Shown here: positions 55,991-64,000 of the stretch, piece after piece | Layout of the letters: every line of letters begins with the position of its first letter | How positions within the stretch are numbered: position 1 is the first letter of the stretch | Source of the DNA: Tricholoma matsutake | Lineage: Eukaryota; Basidiomycota; Agaricomycetes; Agaricales; Tricholomataceae | Assembly (NCBI GenBank): GCA_026075535.2 | Contig: AP026540.1 | Location: 12,338,001-12,402,000, forward strand | Length of the DNA: 64,000 nt | Direction of reading: 5' to 3' | Translations under genes and position numbers: made by a program | The notes under the pieces: generated by a model | What the model saw: the letters and a program-made list of their open reading frames with translations, nothing else | Databases searched by the model: none | Told to the model about the DNA's origin: nothing

Positions 55991-56752
55991 GGGGCATACC
56001 AAAAATGGGACTGTCAGAAACAGTGTGTAGGGAGTCTGTGGAGCTTTGGGAAGTGTCATCCACTCTGTACCTGCCTATCTTGGGCAGTGCATTCATGATT
56101 TCGGGCCTTAGGAGAGAGTTTTCTACTATAAGGGCAACCTCAGCCTCTAGCAAAGGGAAATCCAAAGTTAAGATTATACTACATATTACAGGGATTGGAG
56201 GTGTGCCTAGCAAAGGGAAATCCAAAGAGAAAACTCTGAGGACCTTTGCCAATTCCCAGTATATGTGAAGACTGCAAAAATCAAATAATAATCTAAAGAT
56301 AGAAAAGGTGGAGATAGGCAGATCAAGGGCACCGAATGACATCATACCAAGTGGTAGGTGTCAGATGGGGTGCTCCACCTCTAAATATAAAACTGTCAAC
56401 ATGCACAAATGTGATAAAAAGGGAAATTAGTAATAAAATAAGGAAAAATCATAGAAAATGAAGAATAGAAGGAAATGAAGTGAGGAAAAATATAGGACGA
56501 CTGTAAAATATAGGAGAAACACACAGGGCACCCCCCCTAGTCCCCTTACAAGACCTCAATAAATTTCATATGTCCATTCTGGTAGAGATAGAGGACAAGG
56601 TTGTGCACAAAGTCAAAGTGATCATAAACAATGATGAGAAGAAGCTGGTCAGAGAGCTGAGCCTCTTTGAGGAAGTTCTTGACCTTCTCATGGTTGTAGA
56701 AGTTACTCTCCCTACAGATGTGTTCCACTTCATGGATTTGGCCAGTCCTTGT
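55991..56752. other. Intergenic with a 75-bp direct repeat
   Basis: The phrase agcaaagggaaatccaaag occurs at about 56149 and 56209. This may be the untranslated leader of the gypsy element. Nothing else recognised; the region 56345-56520 is A-rich. Confidence 0.45.
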
Positions 56753-58209
56753 TAGTGTTTAAAGGTCCAGCTCAGTCCAGTTTTTTTCCATTTTGGGACA
56801 GAACTGGAACTGCAACCGGTTCAATGACATTCAAAAACTAAATAAAACTGGACCAAACTGCATGAAGTTGGTTTGCTGCAGTCCAGTCCAGTTCAACCAC
56901 AACCAGTTGTCAACTGATTTGTGTCTGTCTAAACCAATGTTATCTACATAATTTTGTACATACTAATAATAATGTACAGTAAAATAAAGTCACTCACAGG
57001 CAGGAGCCTGCAAGCAAGAATGTGGATAATAAAAGTAGAAAAAGAAAAACCCCCCTACCTTGCAGGATGTGAGAGGAGGGGGTCAGGTACCACACAGATC
57101 AAAAGAAAGAAAAATACCCTCCCACAAGAGGGGCTGGTGTCATCATCTGGTGTTAGCGCTGGCATCTGGCATTGGCATTGGCATTGGTGCTGGTGTTAGT
57201 GTTGTTGCTTGCTATCTCTCATTGTCTGCTGCCCTTGCTGTCATCTGGTCTTCATCAGCTGGTGTTGGTGTTGGTGTTGGTGTTGTCGCCCACTGCCCTC
57301 ATCATCTGCCATTGGTGCCATCATCTGCCCCCCATCTCCTGTTGTTGTTGTCCAGTTGGTGGTCCCCAGTGGTGGTTGTTTGTTTGTTGTCACCATCCCC
57401 ATCCACCCCACAAGCAGTTGCTCGCGGCAGTGGTGTGTGTGGTGTGTCATTTCTGCAGCTGTCATCATTGTTGCTGTCCAGAACAATCACCACCCTGTGA
57501 GCAGGCACTCGCAGCAGTGGCATGGGTGGGTGCAATATGGGCGGGCATAGGTTGTCTTGGTGCCGTCTCATTGTTATAACATAGTTAGAACCTAAAAAAT
57601 AAAATAAAAGATGAGTTAGTTGAAGCAGAACATTAACATAACTTTGCCTGGGGCCCAAATGACATTTGTCATCATTTGGGCCCAACATGGTTTGTTGGTG
57701 GTGTTTGGTGGTGTTATCCAATGTGGTGGACATGGGTAGTGACAGGCATTGATGGGGTGGTGGTGGAAGGAGGCAGAGGAGGTGGAGGCAGCATCGAGAG
57801 TTGTGGTGGTGGTTGATGTTGATGTCACCATGTTGTTGTTGTGTTGGCAACCATGGGAATGGTGAACCAAGTGGCACCACTTTTTTGTTTGGGTGCACAA
57901 ATGTGATCAAATGGTCTGTGTGCACCCACAGGATATTTAAACACTTGTTTTCCAGGTTCTTTTGTCCTCAGGCTCATCCCATTTACAATCTATTTTAGTT
58001 TATAGTATTGTAATGTAAATGCTATGTGTATAACTGGTTACAACTGGTTTGAACCAACTTTTGTCAGTTCCAAATAAATATACAAATTTAAGAAACTGCA
58101 ACTGCTGCCATGTGAAAACTAAGGCAACCACAACCACAAAAGAACTGGACCATGGTTCAGTCTGGTTTGGTTTCAGTTTTTTTCTGGTTCGATGGACCTT
58201 CAAACTCTA
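56753..58209. mobile_element. Non-autonomous hAT-type element 2, 1,457 bp
   Basis: Perfect 8-bp target duplication GTCCTTGT at 56745-56752 and 58210-58217. The ends read TAGTGTTTAAAGGTCCA and, reversed, TAGAGTTTGAAGGTCCA, with similarity continuing into Pro/Thr-type words (cagtccagttttttt against ccagaaaaaaactg). An 8-bp duplication and a TAGNG start are the signature of hAT transposons. Subterminal gaactgg/ccagtt words are repeated, as in other hATs. No transposase inside. The internal modules resemble element 1. Confidence 0.92.
57008..57925 (-). CDS. Spliced low-complexity exons of unknown function in element 2
   Basis: Minus-strand blocks rich in His, Asn, Pro and Thr (HHHNSRCCLHLLCLLPPPPH) are followed by MLGPNDDKCHLGPR and then an intron-like segment 57647-57592 with a GC donor (CAG|GCAAAG) and TTTTTTAG acceptor. 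A further possible intron is 57059-57008 (GTAGGG...TTGCAG). The GPND exon end corresponds to the GPND exon end in element 1. No domain recognised, and expression is unproven. Confidence 0.35.
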
Positions 58210-58217
58210 GTCCTTGT

Positions 58218-58489
58218 GGCAGCCTGAATGTAATTGAAGTGAACCAAGGTTGACAACACTGAGGTAGTAGTAGAGGCCCATCAATGGGACCTCATTTGAC
58301 TTGCATAGATCAAAAGGTGCAGCATAATACCTAGCATTCCTAGTGTTTATACACTGCTACCTTTCAAGTTGTATTAGTTATATTTTAATTCTCTGAGTCT
58401 TACTGTAGAAGCTCTTCTGTATTGGATAATCTGTTATGGTACATAGATTATCTTACTACTATTACCTATATGAAAATGAGTGCCACATA
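58218..58489. other. Intergenic, nothing recognised
   Basis: Flank between the hAT-type element and the end of the Tnp2-like gene; AT-rich, with no shared repeat seen. Confidence 0.5.
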
Positions 58490-61292
58490 TTATTCATCTG
58501 GTATATCCTCTTGTACTCCACCCATACAGGCAACATCAAGACCTGACTTTTCAGCTAGAAAATACTGCTGCTCAGGATCATTTTGGAATAGCTTATGAGG
58601 AATTATTGCAACAACAGCCAGAATTGTCTTCACAGGAATGATCTCCATATTGTCAATTCTGCCATGTGTGCATGACCAGAGTGTGTTATGTGACTTTTGA
58701 AGAATCCCCTCATGTGGAGGGCAGTATGTTGATACAAGAGCAAATGTTTCATCTTGTGTTACTCCATTTGGTGTCATAATAGGGAGCTGAAAATAGAATG
58801 AAATCTCTGCAAAGTCAATGTTTCGATTTTTGGTTATGATCTAAATAAAATCCAAGTTAGCTATCATCCACTTTAATACATTCAAAGGTGTAGTACATGC
58901 CTTGACATTCCTAGCTATACTAATCTTTGTTAAAGGTTTCAAACTTTCTTTCCACATTGATCGTGCTACTTGGCCATTAGGCAATTGGAGTCTTGCCCAT
59001 CTGCGCACTGCTAGATAATCATGTACAGGCACAATATTTGCTTTCCTCACAGCTGCTAACTCATTTTCATCAAGCTTATATGAATATCTGTCCCTTGCTC
59101 AAAGAAGCACATAACCTGCACCAATATCTTGAGCTCCTCTAGGTATTCTTGGTTTCTCATCCTCTAGCTCTGGTATCATTGCTTTCAATGTATTGACTTG
59201 ACATCACTGCAGATCTTGCTCCAAAAGATTGGCATAAGGATTAGAATATTGACGAATCTCTTCACCAAGATTGCCAATAGTTCTCTCTATAGTCCATTGT
59301 GAGGAAATAATTGGAGGACCAATATGAACAGCCTCAGGGCCCAAATGAGTTAATGCATGAATGCTTGGGTGAACAAAATGAAGTCGCTCAGGGCAGCGCT
59401 GATAATAAAGTAGTTCAAACTCATTGACAAACTCTAGCAGAGCCACATGAGCCTTTTTCAAATTGCCAGTGAGAATATGATATTGATTCATAATCTGCAT
59501 TGCATAAACCAACTTGCAGAAATGTGTCCAGTACTTTTCAGGAAGAATATTGAATAGAAGTGCTGGACCAAGTCCATAGAGATACATAAGAAACTCCCAT
59601 GCTTTATATCCACTGGAAATCTTTTCAGCAGGATTTCATGGTGGATGATCAAAAGAACCAGGAAGATATGGAGTACAATCAGCCACCTCTTTTCCATGTT
59701 TATCCCATACAATTCCTTGTAAGACTGCCCAATCCCAGGTGGATTTATCATCTTTTTTATCACAATCAAATGATCCTTGCCAAAGGTTGATAAACAGATC
59801 TGGAATGTTAAGTGATGCCAAGTGCATGATATCAGATCCAAAACATCCAGGAACATCAAAGTGGTGCTTTGGAAGCAGTCCAAGAAAGATGCTTGGCTTT
59901 GAAATTCCAGTTTCTAAACAATGTTTTTTGTATTGTGTCTCATTAGCAGATCCCACAAGATATTTGAGCTTCTGCTCATAGTCTTGGACTGAAGGTAATG
60001 GAAGGTTATTAACATCAATGTTGGGATGGTCACAACCTTCAACACTATAGTTGTTTGGTTTGAGTAATGCAGGATAGTAGTGTGTTCCCCCTTCCTTGTG
60101 GCAACCAGGCAAAGTACAGAACAATCGACAGGTGACCAACCAAACCATTTAGATATGCCATTCCAGGTCCCTCTGCTGTTGCCAGACATAAAAATGGATG
60201 GGAAGTTACCATTTTTTGTTGATTGGCATCCCACATATGAAGACCCTCTTTCTGCAATGCAGAAAGATGGTGCAAGCTAAGGAATAGATATGTGTCAGGA
60301 TATTTTGATTTATTGGGTCCAGAAATGAATCCTCTAGGCAGAACACATTTTTTTATATATTGGCCATCTGGAGCATGATCAAAAATGACCCAAATAAATA
60401 TCCAACAGTCGGAAGCTTTATTAGCATATAGCTGAGCACCATCAAATGAGAACATTAGAACAAGATCATCCTTCTTGATTTGACCACTGTTCACAGCTTC
60501 ATTAAATGCATGCCCATGCATAATATCCTCCAACCAAGGTAGTTCACCATCATATTTCTTGAGAAGCTCATTAATTTGGCTTTGGAGAATATGACGATAA
60601 AGTAAAGCTTCAGCACTTTGTTCATTTAACTTGAGAGCTTGCAACAAGGGCCCAAGTAGTATTGTCCAAAATACTTGGTGGGCTTTCTTGGTTATAATAT
60701 CATATCGCACTTCTGCACATTCTGGGCAGACATGTAAATGTTTGTATGGACCAGTGAATGCAAGACAGCTGTTGATACACATATCATATTTGACAGAGAA
60801 TACTCCCATAACATCAGAAACATATGGTTTGACTTGTTCATAAGATGGCATTTCATCTTCTGGATATCTCTTGATGATGGCATTGCGAACTGATGTGTAT
60901 GTTCCTTGGGCTGCATTAGTCAGTGAAAGAAATATGTCCAATCCAAGATGCATTCCTGGGTTATCACCAAGAGTAGGAATAGAGGTTGGAGGATTTCTAA
61001 TGCACTCCAAAGTCAAAGGATTCAACTCTGAATGTTCATCATCCAGAGATGCTGATGCAATTGCCTTGATAAAAGCCATAGTAGTTCTCAGATTGTCCAA
61101 GATAGCAATCCCATCAAGTTCATCAAGATTTAAAGAACTTTGAGCCTGTGTGCCCTGCTCTTGGGGTTGACTTGGATGCGAGTTCATCCCGAGCAAGTTC
61201 AGGAGGATCATCTGACATGGCACGTAGTGCGTAGTGTGTATGTTTATGTCGATGCACGAAATTGTACCAGCATGTCGAGAGCGTTCAAGCAA
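58490..61292 (-). pseudogene. Tnp2-like (CACTA group) transposase, decayed
   Basis: This follows the fungal Tnp2 (Transposase_21) family from end to end. Landmarks: a zinc-binding motif CINSCLAFTGPYKHLHVCPE with C; catalytic-region FSFDGAQLYANKASDCWIFI with DHAPDGQY; LHHLSALQKEGLHMWDA; GTHYYPALLKPNNYSVEG; GCFGSDIMHLASLNIPDLFI; AEKISSGYKAWEFLMYLYGL; SQWTIERTIGNLGEEIRQYS; and the C-terminal SGLDVACMGGVQEDIPDE before TAA at 58490. Breaks: a small deletion and frame change near 60130 after NGLVGH, TGA near 59636 (family PP-R-NPAEK), TGA near 59204 and near 59102 (family LL-R-ARD), and TAG at 58841. The arginine positions again fit CGA to TGA. No CACTA-type terminal repeats were identified, so the limits of the element are unknown. 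Confidence 0.85.
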
Positions 61293-61452
61293 AAGATATG
61301 CAAGCTCACACAGTTGACACAGATTTTTCGATTTTATTTGATTTTATTTGAACCAGTCCGATTTAATAATATCTACTTCGATCTAGTAATATCCACTTTT
61401 CACTGGGCTTGAAACATGGATTGCTACCGAAACGACTCCTCTTCACTCTTCA

Positions 61453-61461
61453 TTATATAAG
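61453..61461 (+). promoter_or_regulatory. TATA box of the Crinkler-like gene
   Basis: TTATATAAG lies 300 bp upstream of the first ATG (61753). No ATG occurs between them, so a 5' leader of roughly 260-270 nt is implied. Confidence 0.55.
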
Positions 61462-61752
61462 CAGACCAAACACTGTGCGTTCGTCCCAGTCGATTGTACT
61501 CGTCACGTCGTGAAGGTCACCCCCAGGTTTGCTTCTAGATAACCTTCCCCTTACAAGCATTCTCTCGTGTCCGTTATAAAAAGTAAGGTCGTTGATACCG
61601 TAAGTAGCTTTCTCCATCGGGCAAGAAAAGGCGATAACGCATCAGCAAACCCAACACAGGTTCCAGCCAAGGACGCCAACACCCTTTCCCCGCACTCCAC
61701 AGCAAGCGGGGCCCCCTTTCCGTTGTCCACATCTGACCAAGCGGAGGCCGCT

Positions 61753-64000
61753 ATGAATCTCGGTGATGACGATCTTTGGCTTTCTTGCGTTATCGAAGGC
61801 GAAACCGAGGTGTTTCCAATTGATATCGAAGGGTCATTGTGGCGCAATCCTAAGTTCACGGTAGGCTACCTGAAGGAGAAAATACAAGAGAAGCGAAAAG
61901 ATGGTTCATTAGCTGGCGTTGATGCCCACAGCCTAGTACTCTGGAAGGGGCGTGCTATCGAAGAGTTGCGATCTCGGATTATATGGCTCACTTGTCATCT
62001 TTCCAGCCCAAAGAGGGGGATTCTATCAATGCGAAACCGAAACAGACTCTGCACGGACGTGTCGCATCTGCTAGGGAATCCGGGGAAGAATTAGAATCTG
62101 CGGACAGCGTCTTGACCGTCTTCCTAGACCAACCTCCACTCGATCGTTTACATATTATTGTACGGAAACCGGATACTGGTGAGTGAGGGTGCCTTGCCAT
62201 GGCTGAACATCGCTGATAGGTTCTTGCCCCCTAAATTGCCGACTTTCCCTTCCAATTGCCATCGCAACCGCGTTGATTTTCCCAATCGTGCTCAACTCCC
62301 TGCACCGTGCCCATTCTTATTTCCGCGATCTCATCAGCCAACATCAGTCCAAGCTCATCTAACGAATCTAATGCCAGCTCCGTTCCATCCATTTCTAGTG
62401 AGCAGATTTGATTAGACCCAACGTCCATGACACGGCAACTCACGGCTTTTCAGACAACTGGAGCCCACGGCACGACACGGTATCTCGCTTGTATCGTATA
62501 TTACGAGAAGAAAAACTCGTCCAGGCGCGTTTCTTGCTTTCCCTTCGCCCGCGGCTAACCAATCTTCTCACAGGTTCGAGGGACCCCAGGCTGTGGAAAG
62601 ACCACTCTTATGAACTTGCTCCATTCCTATATTCACAAAAAATTACCATCGGCTTTTGTAAATACCCAGGAATCGTGGCCACCTAAGGAGTTGGGCCCGT
62701 CACAACAGCAGCGTCTCCGGCAAGTGGACCCGGCATTTCCCCGGCCCGATGGCCTTGCTTTCCTCCTTTTTGATGAGGGGCAAGATTTGTACGATGATCA
62801 TCTTTTTTGGAATGGTTTCCTCAAGGGAGTTGGTGACAGTTTTTACCCATGGTACCACGTCATCCTGTTTTGCAGTTATGGCAGCCCATCTTCTCATCCT
62901 GTGCCTCATGATATTGGCACACCCCTAGCACTCTGTGATGCAGCTCGCATCTCTTTGTGGCCCCAAGAGGGATTGGAGGAATTGATTGGTATCTTGTTCA
63001 AGTGTTCTGAATTTGATGAAGTTGTGTCACAGTTCGAACACTGACTATCCCTGCACCCTGACCTTCTGGACCTGATCTTTGACTGGACGGTTGGGCATGC
63101 AGGTGCTGTTGTCGAAATATTGTGTATGATATCGTACCAGGCGAGTCTCCCTAGCAAAAGCCTTGTCGGCTTGAGTTGTTTGTGTTCTAACCTGCTCCCC
63201 AGAGAGTATCAGAAACCTGACGTGGGGAACAGTTCACAGTGGAAGCCTTTCATGATGAAACCCCCACTCATGCACTCGTACAGAACCTCTGCCATGGAGC
63301 TTTTGAACGAGGCCTTCCTATGGCTAAGGAGCTCTTGGCTCAGCCAGACGTGGCGGCACTGTTTAGAAACTTGCTCAAAAATGGCGTGGTTGACAGAAAC
63401 GAAGATAATGATGAAGATGAAGCCACTCACAAGTGCCATTGCCATGGGTGGATCCATGCCAACCCGACTGTGGATCTGGAAATTGTGTGCTATTCATTTC
63501 CATCCCCTCTCCACACTGTGTGTATCTCCTGGAGGCTTAAACCTACAAATGACATGCCTGATTTCACTTCCCTCTTCGATCTGGCCCTCGATGCCATCTC
63601 CAAGTTCAAACCTTCCCAGCTATGGCTCCCGATCCACTGTGTTAGACCTATGTCCACAGACAAGCTACCTGAAGTGCAATACCAGGATGAGTTCTATCGT
63701 TCTGTATTTTCTGTCACTTTTGGGAATGTTTGTGTCTCCCCTGAGTTTGCATCTGCAAGGAAGGCACATGTTGCAGGTTGTATCGACTTCTTCATTCCAG
63801 CAGTGAAATGGGGGGTCGAGATCACTTGAGATGGGAGTCGGTTGGAAGAACATAGTTCTCATTTTGCTAAGTCTGGAGCATATGGAGCCTGGCTGAAGTC
63901 TAGTGATATGGCCGATTACATCCTTCTTGACTGCTGCACGAGCATTCCAAGGAAAAAACATCCAGGTATTGATAATTCCTTTCTGGCTAACTCTTGTGCT
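61753..64000 (+). pseudogene. Crinkler-like N-terminal domain + P-loop NTPase + nuclease-like domain, partial and interrupted
   Basis: Crinkler-type proteins join a ubiquitin-like header to an NTPase and a nuclease-like toxin or effector end; in fungi their targets are mostly unknown. Here the header has LWLSCVIEGETEVFPIDIEG, VGYLKEKIQEKR and DAHSLVLWK, then DQPPLDRLHIIVRKP. Exon 3 has Walker A GTPGCGKTTLMN, Walker B-like LAFLLFDEGQDLYDD and VILFCSYGSPSS. The last exon has YQDEFYRSVFSVTFGN and CIDFFIPAVKWGVEIT, the E...D...E layout of a restriction-nuclease-like fold. Introns: about 62179 to 62390, then 62525-62573 and 63141-63202, the last two with GC donors. Breaks: a frame change near 61975 and TGA at 63042, 63218 and 63827. 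The gene runs off the right edge. The start is the first ATG, in a good context (gccgctATG). The 5' part is CpG-rich, the 3' part CpG-poor. Confidence 0.78.

Noticed and set aside
57172..57579. Plus-strand Leu/Val/Cys-rich frames in element 2
   Set aside because: They arise from simple ggcattggtgttg-type repeats; the minus strand has splice borders and a module shared with element 1.
58400..61450. CACTA-type terminal inverted repeats around the Tnp2 gene
   Set aside because: No matching inverted CACTA/CACTG ends could be found on both sides by eye.

Overview
The window looks like transposon-rich, probably methylated DNA from a mushroom-forming basidiomycete (Agaricomycetes). The reasons are introns of roughly 50-70 nt with fungal splice sites, a Plavaka-type transposase, a Tnp2/CACTA-type transposase, a Helitron, copia and gypsy retroelements, a Crinkler-like N-terminal domain fused to a P-loop NTPase and nuclease-like region, and agaricomycete-restricted uncharacterised families. 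No tools were run; family names come from motif recognition and memory of the families.

Layout. 0-1.4 kb: decayed minus-strand fragment of the spliceosome gene PRP8. 1.4-12.5 kb: two minisatellite families (A and B), each with an inverted partner further right, bracketing a stretch of minus-strand coding-like exons I cannot name, interrupted at 5.8-7.3 kb by an LTR-like repeat. 12.8-17.1 kb: multi-exon Plavaka-type transposase pseudogene, plus strand. 17.45-22.1 kb: array A, then a reading frame of about 1,375 codons broken only by seven TGA codons. 22.3-23 kb: third array A copy. 24.1-25.6 kb: multi-exon gene resembling DUF6698. 26.93-32.62 kb: complete, apparently intact copia element with identical LTRs and a 5-bp target duplication. 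33-36.3 kb: CpG-rich, host-like DNA with a damaged APP1 lipid-phosphatase pseudogene and a tRNA-Lys(CTT) gene. 36.6-44 kb: minus-strand Helitron (DUF6570-like, Rep with HUH motif, PIF1 helicase, C-terminal ubiquitin-protease-like domain), frameshifted. 44.3-46.3 kb: F-box/LRR-like pseudogene and low-complexity reading frame. 47.1-48.84 and 56.75-58.21 kb: two related non-autonomous terminal-inverted-repeat elements, the second with a clear 8-bp hAT-type target duplication. Both carry spliced-looking low-complexity exons on the minus strand; the first also has tRNA-like modules near both ends. 48.86-52.4 kb: third LTR-like repeat and a large inverted repeat. 52.6-56 kb: decayed gypsy element split by an LTR-like insertion. 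58.5-61.3 kb: Tnp2-like transposase pseudogene. 61.45 kb to the end: Crinkler-like gene with TATA box, running off the window.

The unifying theme is decay. In at least six separate loci the in-frame stops are overwhelmingly TGA, often where the family carries arginine. CGA to TGA is the only way a C-to-T change at CpG creates a stop codon, so this points to CpG-methylation-driven decay. The copia element is CpG-rich and undamaged, so it is a much later arrival.
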